Below are positions 38,065-48,427 of a stretch of 64,000 nt of DNA, one piece after another. Position 1 is the first letter of the stretch; every line of letters begins with the position of its first letter. A model generated the notes under the pieces. That model did not search any database. It worked only from the letters and a program-made list of their open reading frames with translations, and was not told the origin of the DNA. Source of the DNA: Nageia nagi (taxonomy: Eukaryota > Pinophyta); contig JBITNC010000001.1 in NCBI GenBank assembly GCA_050084985.1, positions 192,324,001 through 192,388,000 of the forward strand. Direction: 5' to 3'. The position numbers and the translations under genes were made by a program.

Positions 38065-38413
38065 CACGAGGGGTTTCTTAGTAGAGAGCCTTCAAAACAT
38101 GTGCGAAAATGGGCTTATTAAAAAATCCCCTATTTTTAAAATTTACCACCTTCCCTTTAAATTTATTAAACCCCCCTATTTTTAAAATTTACCACCTTTC
38201 CGCAACCCCCACCCTCAACTATGCACCCCTTGTCCCTCCTCACCACCCCACCCCTGTTTTTTCTAAATATTCCTACCCCTCCCTTTTTTTTTAAACACCT
38301 CTACCCCTCCCTTTATAGAATACTTATCGATATACCGTTAGTTGAACTAGATATTAAAAATACTCCTATATTTTTGTACATGGTATTTACCAATTTCCAA
38401 ATAAATCCTCATG
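38065..38413. mobile_element. Small hAT-like MITE, 349 bp
   Basis: The imperfect terminal inverted repeat is CACGAGGGGTTTCTT at the left and, reverse-complemented, CATGAGGATTTATT at the right. Flanking 8-bp direct repeats are acaaataa (38057-38064) and aaaaataa (38414-38421), differing at one base. Copy 1 has no insertion at the equivalent place (about 25716-25731). Inside are two direct copies of a phrase like 'cccctatttttaaaatttaccacctt' and C-rich tracts. No coding capacity; the two + strand frames here are chance. Confidence 0.7.
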
Positions 38414-38632
38414 AAAAATAATAACAATATGAATATTAGAACTATACCAATTTATATTAATAATAAATGTTTAAATATATATCAAGATCCTAATGTTATA
38501 TTTAATAAGAAAATTGCTCATTTGTATCTGAATGTTACATTTACCTCTTATTCTACATCAATTTGAAAATTCTAAATATACAATAAAATCGCATATTGCA
38601 CGATCTTTCTTATCAATACAACCAAATTCATA

Positions 38633-38880
38633 AGTATAATAATCTTATTTAATTCATATGTAAAAAAGTTTTAGGAAAGACGTAACTTAAGATAATGGTA
38701 TCAAAAAAGATTATTCAAACAATACTTTTGACTTAAGTCTAGCCTCAACATTGTTGCATTAAATATATCAAAAGAAGAGTTGCACCTTCTCTAGTACATA
38801 CATGATACAACCTAATTTTTTTTTTTGTGTTTAATGTGTTAAAAGAGATAAACATGCTTGTAAGCGTGAACAAATTGTTC
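38633..38880. other. Spacer between duplication copy 2 and the syntaxin locus
   Basis: AT-rich, nothing coding. Composition changes sharply at about 38880 to the GC-richer syntaxin island. Confidence 0.5.
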
Positions 38881-39348
38881 TGGTCAACTTGTAGTGTACC
38901 TAATCCCATGTCTACGTTTGTTTACCGGGAAGGGAAGGTCAGAGGCAGGGCGTTACGCGCTTGTTCTCCAAGAAAAAGAACAAAAATCTTTAGATTATTC
39001 AAATTGTGGTACGTGGTCGTACTGACTCATAACCCCCCGTAGACTTCATCCAAAGCCTTCGAGTTGGACCGATCGTCAGGCCGGCTAAGAGAACCGCGTC
39101 CCGTGGATAGGATCCGTTCAACGACTTGAATTTATCAACACGTCAGGCCTCGTTCCTCTTCTCTAGAAGGCAAAGGAAGAAACAAGGCACCCTCATCCCC
39201 CTTGCAACGATTGCTATGTTCCACTTCTATATGTGCGCCTTCTGGGCTTGGATTTCACTCATGTAGAGCCCAAGTAATAATATTTTCTCGTCCTTCGTCC
39301 TCTTTCTGTGGCTGATTTTATCTTTTGTTTGGTTTAGAGTGTCATACA
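38880..39348 (+). promoter_or_regulatory. Putative promoter and 5' leader of the syntaxin gene
   Basis: About 470 bp that is clearly richer in G, C and CpG than the rest of the window. Candidate signals, all weak alone: a TATA-like ctatatgt near 39228; GGTCAA (complement TTGACC, a W-box core) near 38882; and the complement of AACGG near 39114. A pyrimidine-rich stretch ending tttggtttag at 39337 resembles a 3' splice site, 11 nt before the ATG, so a 5'-UTR intron is possible. None of this is proven by the sequence alone. Confidence 0.35.
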
Positions 39349-40239
39349 ATGAATGATTTACTATCGAGATCCTTGTCCCGGGAGAGGGATCAGAGCTCCG
39401 AATTCATGGACATAGAGATGGGGGAAACTGACAAAAATCTTGGGCCCTTCTTCTCAGAAGTGGGCGTCATCAAAGGCGAGATGGAGCAGATCAAGAAGCT
39501 GCTCCTCAAACTGAAAGATGGTCACGAAGAAACCAAAACCATCCACAAAGCACAGGCCATGAAGTCTCTGAGGTCCCGGATGGACCATGATGTGCAACAA
39601 GTTCTCTCCAAAACCAAGTTCATCAAAGGGAAGTTGGAGCAGCTGGACAAGGCCAATCTCGCGAACCGCAGAATTCCTGGATGCGAGGAAGACACCTCCA
39701 CCGATCGAACGCGCATGGCCACCACCAACGGCCTTCGAATCTCTCTCCAAAATCTCATGGTTGAATTCCAGAAGCTGAGACAGATCATCATGCAAGAGTA
39801 CAAGGATACAGTCGAGAGAAGGTATTTCACCATAACTGGGCAGAAAGCCGAGGAAGACGTAATTGAACGCATGATCGATACAGGCGAAAGTGAAAACATG
39901 TTGCAGAAGGCTATTCAGGGGCAAGGTAGAGGTCAGATCATGGATACCATCCAAGAAATTCATGAGAGGCATGATGCTGTCAAAGATATTGAAAAGAATT
40001 TGTTGGAGTTGCATCAGTTGTTTCTTGATATGTCTGTTTTGGTGGAGACTCAGGGTGAATTTCTGAACGATATTGAGGCTAATGTTAAGCGAGCTCGTTC
40101 GAATGTGGAGAGGGGCACCGGAAATCTTGTACAGGCGAAAAGACTCCAGAGGAATACCCGAAAGTGGACCTGCATAGGCATTCTCATACTTCTTATTATC
40201 ATTCTAATTATTGTTCTTCCTATTGTGCTCAGAAAATAA
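39349..40239 (+). CDS. SYP12-like: Qa-SNARE, plant plasma-membrane syntaxin (SYP12-like)
   Basis: A 296-residue Qa-SNARE that should sit in the plasma membrane or cell plate and pair with SNAP25-like (SNAP33) and VAMP72-type partners to fuse secretory vesicles. Residues about 30-155 form the Habc regulatory bundle. The SNARE helix is about 198-262 with the zero-layer glutamine at Q235 in LVETQGE. A hydrophobic anchor of about 20 residues lies at 274-293 with a short tail ending VLRK. The start MNDLLSRS matches the MNDL start of plant SYP1 proteins; an in-frame TTG upstream at 39325 is not a plausible eukaryotic start. Phrases such as PGC near 110, VERRYFTITG, TGESENMLQKAI and RHDAVKDIEKNLLELHQ favour the SYP12 group (penetration and defence or tip growth), while the short tail is more like SYP11/KNOLLE. 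Single exon, no disabling change, GC-richer than its surroundings. Assignment to SYP1 is firm; the subgroup is less so. Confidence 0.95.
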   Translation: MNDLLSRSLSRERDQSSEFMDIEMGETDKNLGPFFSEVGVIKGEMEQIKKLLLKLKDGHEETKTIHKAQAMKSLRSRMDHDVQQVLSKTKFIKGKLEQLDKANLANRRIPGCEEDTSTDRTRMATTNGLRISLQNLMVEFQKLRQIIMQEYKDTVERRYFTITGQKAEEDVIERMIDTGESENMLQKAIQGQGRGQIMDTIQEIHERHDAVKDIEKNLLELHQLFLDMSVLVETQGEFLNDIEANVKRARSNVERGTGNLVQAKRLQRNTRKWTCIGILILLIIILIIVLPIVLRK

Positions 40240-40700
40240 TGGTGAGAAACGAACGGTGTGGTCTCCATGTAGTTTTTTATATAGGTATGTATTTCAGGTT
40301 AAACGTATTTGATGTTGTGTGTGGACATCTCAAAACATTCTTTGATTGTAGAGCTGTGGGAAGGGATTACAGAGGAGGAGGGGGAAGACTCAGAGGCATT
40401 GTGTTACATTATTCATGGTGTTTGAAATTTTCTCAATTTGACTATTGTGAATGATGTAGACACAAACTAACCCAACATGATTAATTAATGGCAATGTGGG
40501 GTTGGATTGTGGATCTTTTTGTTGTTGTTGAAGGGGATGGCTGTCAAGAGTCAAGATCAAAACGCGTGGATTCCGCCATAGTTTTTGTGGACCAGATGTA
40601 TGGTTTATGGTTTCGTAGGGAGCGCTGGAGGTGTTTGTCCTTGGATGTATATATAAAGTGGATAAATTTTGTTTTATTAAAATAAATAAAATGTAAAAGT
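40240..40700 (+). other. 3' UTR of the syntaxin gene with candidate poly(A) signals
   Basis: The GC-richer composition fades over this stretch. Overlapping AATAAA hexamers at 40681-40690 are plausible polyadenylation signals. Short frames here on both strands are not gene-like. A long encoded poly(A) tail, which would betray a retrocopy, is not seen. Confidence 0.45.
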
Positions 40701-41540
40701 ATTTTCTTTGCATCCCTTGTAGAAAATTTTCTTTTTAATTTAGAATCTAAATCTATACATTTTTATATATATTTACATATTGTTATGATCTTATAATATA
40801 TTATTAGTGTTTATATTGTATTTGTTTTACATGTATTACGCATTGAGAATTAAGGTGTTAAGAAGGTATTTATAGGAGGGTTTTCTCCATTGTAAGAAAT
40901 TCAATGAATAAATAAAATATTGAGTAGAAAATTTATTCTCTAGGAAGTACCCTTTTGAAGTGGAAAAGGTAATTCCCAAGGAATAAAGATCTAGGTGAAT
41001 TTTGCAACCATATTCGGTTAATTTCATATACCTACAAGGTGAATTCATGGGGAACTTCACAATAGATCTTGGGCAACATTGTGAGGTGAATTTCACATAC
41101 TACACAATGAATTTACATCCTTCACTTTTTTTAGTACGCAAATTGGGGATGCATTTGAACATGGTTTTTATGCTAGGCAAATTTGCAATGAGGTTTTGAA
41201 GAAATTTGTGAGTTGTTTGGAGGAAAGTGGAGTTGGATTCCATTGGAAAAGATTTGAGGATACAACTTCTTGATCGTGGGATACAATTTCAAGAACATAA
41301 GATAAACATATGGATAAGTTTTTGGTAGGACACAAATTTGAAGGATGCATTTGGATAACACACAAAATTTAAATATCGTTGTGGTTTTATAGTTCATGGT
41401 TTCTTAAAGGTGGTCTATGTGATTTGATTTAAATGAATTTTGGTAGTAGGATGATTAAAATAGTTGGCTGGGTAGATCTAGTAGCATATATAATTTCAAT
41501 TTATTGTAATTTTAAAAAGTGCTAGTGGGGCCTATTGAAC
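40701..41540. other. AT-rich spacer
   Basis: Nothing coding is supported. Several 65-86 codon frames on both strands overlap each other and have no domain. Confidence 0.5.
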
Positions 41541-43310
41541 TGTGTGACACTGAGAGGGGGTGAATCAATGTGAATTAAAACTTTAATCAACTATAAAAAT
41601 ACAGCAATTAAACACACTCACAAAACCATGCATCACATAACATAAGATTTATAGTGGAAAACCCGATGTGGGAAAAACCACTATGCCAATGGACTGCTCG
41701 GGCTCCTACCCAAATGCAATCGAAAATAAAATGGATGGAATTTTACAAATTTTTGTAGCACCCATTGCGAGGATGGAACCAACCAACCAAATATTTTGCA
41801 GCACCCATTACACGAAGCTCCGACCTCGATTGCAAAGCACTCACTCGATAAGATCTCAAAGTTGTAGTAAAAATGAATCCAATTCTTAAAGAACCTGAAT
41901 GATCTTGCTTAACTTCAATCTCTTCTCATATTGAGTATCTCAATCCCACTACACTCCAATAATTTGAAGGCTGATTCTTTGCACACATAACAAAAACTTT
42001 TTCCACAAGCTTAACTAAAACCCTTAAAATAAAATTACAAATTTGTACCATAAGATGATATTTTTAGCTTTTAATGACATCTCCTAAAGAAGACATGACA
42101 AACTTATAGATCTTTGAATTTTGCACACTCTGAAAAAAGAAAGGGCTCAAACGAAATCACAAATCAAAAGTTATAGCCAAAATAGTGAGACACCCTTCAT
42201 TATTTATTTTTCACTCTTTGCTTGAGAAAAAACCACTTCTTTTTGTAACTCATAAAGATTTTTTGTCCTTTTTTTAAAAAAGTAACCGACTCTTGCACTT
42301 CTCTTAAAGAAAAATAAAACATCTCTGTCAAAGTTGCTCATTTTTATGAGCTGATCATCAATCAATCATCATATTTTGAAATTTATGATCAAACATGAAT
42401 GATTTTATCATTTTACTGTTGTCCTACAAAACTATCCAAAAATGAAAAAAGTGAGAAATTATCTTTTTACAATACATGCCATTTATTCCTTAAATATCTC
42501 TATCTTAAAATTGGAATTGTATGTACATCTTAGTACCAAATACCTCTAGTTAAAATTTTGCAGTCTAAATCTTAACGATTTTCTTAATATTCCACCTATA
42601 AAGTGGCATTTGGGTCACTTTTTCAACCTGTTACAAAGAGCGCAAAATTGCCTGATCTAGTACTGCAAATGCCTTTAATCATCCCAAACATTAATATGAC
42701 ACATCAAACACCATGCTGACATATTTTTAGATATGTTGATATGTTTCAAACTGATATGTCCTATCCAAACATTCACTGTAGTGAAATTGACCTGTTCCAA
42801 CAAATTTGTCAAGAGGTCCAAAATGGTACCAAAATTCATTTGATATGTAATCAAAATTGCAACTTCACTTCCAACTGATAAATAAGGCTCCAAATTATAT
42901 GTTGGGCTATCAAACACAGTCCATTGGTACATATGCACAACATTTGCAACTTTTGTAGTTTTTGCAACTTTTGCAAATTTTTGACAACTTTTGCATCTTT
43001 TGAAATTTTATAAGAACATGCTGCAACAAATTTTTTCGAGCACTAAACATGTTCACACATGTACCAAACATCTCCAAATAAGCTCCAAACAACTTTTTGA
43101 TAACTTTTGCAAGTTTTACAACTTTTTGACAACTTTTCCAACTTTTTGACAACTTTTGTAGATTTGCACAAATTACTTGCACCAAATTTAATTGAGCATC
43201 AAACACATCTATAATATCATTGAACATCTCTATCTATTCTTCAAATAATGTATCACAACACCAATTGGTTCCCATTGAGTGTATTAACAATAATGACAAC
43301 ACTTTGCTCA
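41541..43310 (-). repeat. 3' LTR of the Sirevirus-like element
   Basis: The + strand begins tgtgtgacactgagaggggg and ends caacactttgctca, just before a CTCCCCCTT polypurine complement at 43316. The stretch 41705-42265 is repeated at 46140-46690, including 'cgaggatggaaccaaccaac' and 'taagatgatatttttagctt'. Near 42940-43160 the phrase 'caacttttgcaa' recurs many times. Confidence 0.75.
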
Positions 43311-43315
43311 ATAAT

Positions 43316-43509
43316 CTCCCCCTTCAAAATTATTGGTAATACATAAGTAAATACCTATAACTTTTCTCCCCCTTTGAAAATAATGAAAAAGGGCTAGTAC
43401 AAACTCCCCCTAAGTCCATATATAACATTCTCAGGCAAATATTAGTACTGATATTAAAATTATAAATAAGAGCAAAAAGATAAGATAGTAAGAAAATGCT
43501 CCCCTTGAG
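43316..43509 (-). other. Cluster of four polypurine-like tracts
   Basis: On the + strand, CTCCCCCTT at 43316, CTCCCCCTTT at 43366, CTCCCCCTAAG at 43404 and CTCCCCTTGAG at 43499 (AAGGGGGAG type on the element strand). Multiple tracts upstream of the 3' LTR are a known hallmark of Sireviruses. Confidence 0.7.
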
Positions 43510-43529
43510 AATGCGATCGTGAATGCTAG

Positions 43530-44510
43530 TCAATGCTTGGGAAGTGGAGTCACTCCCAACTTTTTGCGAAGGTACTCAAAAAATTTCGTAGGAAATGATT
43601 TTGTAAAAATATCTTCTACCTGCTCTATTTTTTGAAAAAATTCTAACTTGACCTCTCCTTCAACAACTTTCTCCTTCAAGAAATGATATCGGATAGCAAT
43701 GTGTTTTGTGCGAGAGTGCATTATTAGATTCTTTGAAATATTTATAGCACTTGTATTATCACACTTTACTGAAATATGATCACTAAAATGAATACCAAGA
43801 TCTTTTAGAGTTTGCTTCATCCAAATTACTTGGCTGCAACATGATACCGTTGCAATATATTCTACTTCTATTGTAGATAAGGATATTAACTCTTGCTTCT
43901 TACTATGCCATGCTATAAGTCTATCACCAAGATAAAATACACCTCCACTAGTGCTCTTCTTGTCATCCACGTAACCTAGCCAATTATCATATGAATATGA
44001 GATAAGTGTGAAATCCTTTTCTTTTGGGTACTAAAGACCATAATTCATTGTTCCTTTGAGATACTGAAAAATACATTTTATTGTAGAGATATGTGTTTCT
44101 TTCAAACTTGCTTGAAACCGTGTAACCATGCAAATCACCTGTAAAATATTTGTTCATGTGGCCATCAACTACAATAAGATCCCTATCATAGATTTGTACA
44201 TGATTTAATCAATTAGTGGTGACTTATCATCTTTTCTCAACTTGCAACCTGTTATCATTGGAGTGCTAACTGGCTTGCAATCCTCCATAGTGAACTTCTT
44301 TAGCATTTATTTAGTTTACTTAATTTGAGAAATGAAAATACCATTCTATAATTGATTTACTTGAAGACCAAGAAAGTATGAGAGTTTACCTATCATGGAC
44401 ATTTCAAACTCACTTTGCATTTGATTGGTAAAGTTTTTGCACAACTCATCTTTGCATCCTCCAAAAATGATATCATCCACATACACAACAATAATGAGTA
44501 ATTATTTCCC
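43530..44510 (-). pseudogene. Copia RNase H and reverse transcriptase C-terminal part
   Basis: RNase H is open for 146 codons at 43530-43970 (MDDKKSTSGGVFYLGDRL, SLSTIEVEYIA, CDNTSAINISKN, MHSRTKHIAIRYHFLKEKV, ending VTPLPKH). The frame continues upstream through YPKEKDFTLISYSYDNWLGY at about 44000. RT pieces follow with the catalytic box YVDDIIFGG near 44470-44500 intact, but with stops between the blocks. The RT N-terminal half is missing. These domains synthesise and trim the element cDNA; here the product would not be complete. Confidence 0.9.
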
Positions 44511-44519
44511 CTATCTTCA

Positions 44520-45280
44520 ACTACTATAAATCTTTCCCAATATGTCAACCTCATTCAACATCATCAAATTTGCAGTAGCATCATCATAGCAATAATAACA
44601 GGTAAAAATGAACTCCATCATGATAGCTTCAATGAATACATAAACAATCACAACTCCACTCATAAGTGCATAAGTAGTATATAACATCATTGTAGCAATG
44701 ACAACTTCACTCTATTATACCTTAGAAACAACAATATATAACATCCCACAAGCAACTCTAATATCCATGGGAAATACATAAAAGTAACAAATTCAATAAT
44801 GAAAACTTCACTTAAATTCTATTCAACAATACCATACAACTACATCAAAATATTATATGAAAAATTTTAACTCCCCCTTACTACTTACCATCCTCAAGAA
44901 ACTCTTACATATTAGGAGCTTTAGAATTTTCTTTGAAATTGCTCCCCCTAAGGATGTGCTAACATTGATCCTTTCAATGGTGTGGAAGTGTGATCACTTC
45001 CAACTTCTATCGCTCTTACAGATTTACTCAACTGGCCAATGAGACATGTTTCCTCTTCAAATTTCTTTCTCTAGACCTTCTTATGCTTGGGTATGGATCT
45101 ATCATCAATTTTATCTCCTTCAATATTCTGACCATTTCTCTTTGGAGATAATCTTTTCTTCATTCTTAAAGATTGATCATTCTTCATTCTTTGATGTTTA
45201 TAATAATAGTTTCTTCCTTATCTTTGATGCTTTCTTTATAGCTAATAGAATTTGTTGTCCTACCATTTATTAGATACAAA
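44520..45280. other. Unassigned segment inside the copia remnant
   Basis: Where protease, integrase and the RT N-terminus should lie there is only about 760 bp without recognisable domains. A purine-tract-like 'gctccccctaagg' at 44941 followed by 'gtggaagtgtgatcactt' resembles 43498-43555, so part may be a second, rearranged piece of the element's 3' region. Confidence 0.4.
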
Positions 45281-45287
45281 ATATTTC

Positions 45288-46140
45288 CTACAAAACCTTA
45301 CCCCATGCCCATAAGCATAGTACATCATATTCAATTTGAAAGGTATATAAATTTCTACCAAGATGACTCTTTGGTCTAATATTTTCTATACAATTAGCTG
45401 CTCTATGACCAAACCAAATGTATTTAAAATATCTAACATTATCATTTAGCATATAAGTAAATAAGCTTTGATTTAAAAAGTTTTTATGAATGATATTTGA
45501 TCTACATCTTGCTATATTATGTCCAAATTGGTTACATTTAAAATAATAGCGATAAAATGAATTATCATAGACAAGATAAGAAGGATAAGACCTCTTGTGT
45601 TGATTATGATTTGTTGCATATGTTCTTCCTTGATGGCTTCTCCTTTCATCATTGGGCCTTCTATGCTTCAATCGATCACTTTCCCTTTTGTTCTCATCTT
45701 GTTTCTTTTTTACTGGTTGATTTGGTGAATCAATTTCATGCTCCTTTTGCCTTATTCCTACAATATTAGAAGTCTTTTTTTTTACATGTTTTGAGGATGA
45801 TGGTTGCTTTGCATCATATCTAAGACCAAACTTGATCTTGGGATCTCTTTGTTATTTTAGCATATCATCTAGAACCTCTTTGCTCTTCTCAAACTCAAGG
45901 CTTGTAGATAATTTTTGATTAAATTCTTACAATTATTTCCTCAATAAACTAATTTCCTCTTCAAGTTTATGATGGGCTACATCTTTCTATTGTATCTGCA
46001 ATGTAATGGCTTATTCTACTTGTAGCTTTAAATCTTGGATAACTTTGCTTACTATCTCTTCACACCTATTACATTGTTCAATATGTAGTCTCGAGGCTTT
46101 CTCCTTTACTTGGGTTGCTTTTAGTTGAGTCTTCAACCCA
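45288..46140 (-). pseudogene. Copia gag C-terminal region with zinc-knuckle remnants
   Basis: The minus strand, from right to left, reads a coiled-coil-like stretch (QVKEKASRLHIEQCNRCEEI, KLEEEISLLRK, 'SKEVLDDMLK') and then a basic region. Two knuckle remnants follow, FKCNQFGHNIARC (first Cys of the motif replaced by Tyr) and YFKYIWFGHRAANC (second Cys replaced). These belong to Gag, which packages element RNA. Confidence 0.7.
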
Positions 46141-46690
46141 AATTTAGTCAAAAATAAAATGGATGTACTTTTACAAATTTTTTCACCACCCACTGCGAGG
46201 ATGGAACCAACCAACCAAATATTTTGTAGCACCCACTGCATGGAGCTCCTACCCCAATTGCCAAGTACCCATTCGAAAAGATTTCAAAGTTGTAGCAAAA
46301 ATGAATCCAATTCCTTAAGACCCTAAGTGATATTTCTCAACTTAAATATCTTCTCACACTAATTATCTCAATCCCACTACACTCCAACAATCTGAAAGTT
46401 TATTCTCTACACACACAATAAAAATATTTTCCACAAGCTCAACAAAAACCCTCAAAATAAAATTGTGAATTCATACCCTAAGATGATATTTTTAGCTTTC
46501 AATGATGTATCATATGGGATACATGATGAACTCATAGATTTTCAAATTTTGCATGCTATGAAAAAGAATAGGCTCAAATGGAGTCATGGATCAAAAGTTA
46601 TAGCCAAAATTGTGATACACCCTTCATTATCTATTTTTCACTCTTTGCTTGAGAAAAAAATTCTTTTTGTAACTCCTTCTTATAAATATA
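46130..46690 (-). repeat. Truncated 5' LTR of the Sirevirus-like element
   Basis: Aligns with 41705-42265 of the 3' LTR. Similarity is lost on the right after about 46690 and begins abruptly on the left at the gag sequence, so both ends of the LTR are missing. Confidence 0.75.
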
Positions 46691-47930
46691 TTTTCTCCTT
46701 TAAAACCTTCAAATAGATCTATAAGAGAGTACCTTTTAAAACTTCAAATAGATTTATCCAAATTTAATTTTCAGAGAAAATAAAATGAATTGAAAAGTGG
46801 ATAATAATATAATTAGAAGAAAATGATTTATTAAAAATAAAATAGCAAATATTGTCACTGGGAACAAAAGTTACAAATACTTTTGGGTTGAATTCTCAAA
46901 GTTATTCTACAATTAGCTTATTAAATAATCATAATTTACCACTAAGATTGTAATTATTGCAATTAAGTGGAATACATAAAGTTTAACATACTTAAGGAAT
47001 TTCAAACAATCTTGTGTTAAGAAAGTTCATAATTGGGTCTAGAACATCCTAGATACTTATACTACTAGATTTAACTTATAGTAATTGTTTTCTTAGAATA
47101 CTAAGAGAGAAAGATTTTTTGAAGGTCCAAGGAAGATCTTTCTCAAAAATTTATTTGAGATTTATGTTAGTATGAGAGAATTCTAATTGAAAAATAGATG
47201 GAATTTAGATATAATTGACCAACAAAAACTAACAAAAATATGAATGATTAAAAGATAAAACTATGATTAGAAATCAAGTTTATCAATTAGTTATTGATCA
47301 ACACACCAATTAATGCATTGATACATATTCTTTAAAAAGGCATCAAGAGATATGAAAGGTGACTTAGATTATAGAGAAATAGGGAATGAGAGACCAGAAG
47401 TATATGTTCATAGGACAAGATAAACTCATTAAATAAATATATTACAATGCATACCTATGTTAAATAAAGTGATCTATTGTATCCAATATTACTATTAATA
47501 AATATTACACCTTTTATTCTATAATTATACATATTCTTTCTTATTTTGTTTAGTATTTCTATTTTTTTTTGACATATTTCAATCCCATTTGTGGGTCAGA
47601 AACCAATTGATCATATTGCAGTGGTTAACAATCTACAAACACTACTTGTGAGGGGGAAGGTACCAAGGGACAAGGAGAGAACTTGGACAATGCAAACTAA
47701 TTAAAGGAACTAAAAAATGGGTTAAAAGGGTACTAGATTAGTTAAGATAGAGAAATAATAGTTTTAATAAATATTAAGAAAGGAGAATTACTTGAAAGGG
47801 AGTAGGATGTAAGGAAACCAAAATGGAAAAGGGAGAAAAGGAATTGGAAAGAAGAAGAAAGGAAAAAGAAAAAGAATCCAAAAATAAATATGATAATTTC
47901 TTGCATAATGAAATGCAAAAAAATAGAGAA
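46691..47930. other. AT-rich spacer
   Basis: Nothing recognised. Minus-strand frames at 47742-48139 are hydrophobic shadows of an A/G-rich + strand. Confidence 0.5.
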
Positions 47931-47937
47931 ATAAAAA

Positions 47938-48420
47938 ATGGATGAGGAACTATCCAATAATAAGGAATTGGAATCCTTATTAGGAGTAGGGACCTCAAAA
48001 GAGCCATTAGATATGAAAAGAGAAAATCTAGAAGAATTGATATATACTCAAACAATACATATGTATCAAAAAGTTGATATAAAACTAATTCATGATTTAG
48101 CACTATCAAAATTGATGGTGAGCAATGAGGAATGTTCAAAGTTAGATGATCAAGTCAAAGAAGATAAGAATTTAGGGGAAAAATATGCTTTTTTTTGGGC
48201 TACTTATTATCTCACCTATACTTATTAAAGAAGTAACAATAGTAACTCATCTTAGTAAAATATTAGATGAGATTCTTATACAACATCCTAAGCAAGGAGT
48301 AGAGATTCCCATACATAAGGAAGTCATGGAGACTAAAGAGTCTTAAGATAATCAAGTAGAAATAGGAGAGGAAAGAGAGAGGGATGATAATCTTAGTGAA
48401 CTACTAATAGATACTCTTAG
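47938..48420 (+). pseudogene. Charged coding-like block, family unknown
   Basis: A 96-codon frame (MDEELSNNKELESLLGVGTS.., with LEELIYTQTIHMYQKVDIKL and LSKLMVSNEECSKLDDQVKE) is protein-like and followed by more coding-like but frame-shifted sequence up to the LTR at 48428. It probably belongs to an older retroelement into which the next copia element inserted. I do not recognise the domain. Confidence 0.35.
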
Positions 48421-48427
48421 ATGTAGT

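Larger units (their letters stand above)
28174..38632. repeat. Segmental duplication, copy 2 (contains two DNA-transposon insertions)
   Basis: Direct-orientation partner of 10354-25942. It lacks the gypsy element of copy 1. It has two insertions of its own (36284-37344 and 38065-38413) and about 440 bp at 33340-33780 that copy 1 lacks. It is missing about 170 bp near 34550 and about 60 bp near 35265 relative to copy 1. Without the two insertions it is about 9.05 kb. Homology ends after 'accaaattcat' at about 38632, some 700 bp before the syntaxin gene. Confidence 0.85.
41541..46690 (-). mobile_element. Ty1/copia retrotransposon remnant, Sirevirus-like
   Basis: A minus-strand element with a long 3' LTR (41541-43310), RNase H and the C-terminal half of RT (43530-44510), a gap with no recognisable protease, integrase or RT N-terminus, then a gag C-terminal coiled-coil and zinc-knuckle region (45288-46140), and a truncated 5' LTR (about 46130-46690). 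The extended gag and the several polypurine-like tracts next to the 3' LTR point to the Sirevirus group. The 5' LTR lacks its U5 end, the primer binding site and the first part of gag, consistent with an internal deletion joining LTR to gag. Confidence 0.8.

Noticed and set aside
39325-39348. Eight-residue N-terminal extension of the syntaxin
   Set aside because: It would start at TTG. The ATG at 39349 gives the MNDL start typical of plant SYP1 syntaxins.
39454-40268. Long minus-strand frames of 186, 125 and 72 codons and a 63-codon + frame opposite or within the syntaxin gene
   Set aside because: They are shadows of the syntaxin coding sequence in a GC-richer region. None has a domain of its own.
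40164-40713. Frames of 96, 107 and 65 codons after the syntaxin stop
   Set aside because: They overlap on opposite strands in what is most likely the 3' UTR, with no recognisable motif.
42930-43170. Repeated 'caacttttgcaa' as an independent satellite
   Set aside because: It lies inside the LTR of the Sirevirus-like element and is better read as internal LTR repetition.
47742-48139. Hydrophobic minus-strand frames resembling membrane proteins
   Set aside because: They are the reverse complement of an A/G-rich, charged coding-like + strand; T-rich codons give false membrane segments.
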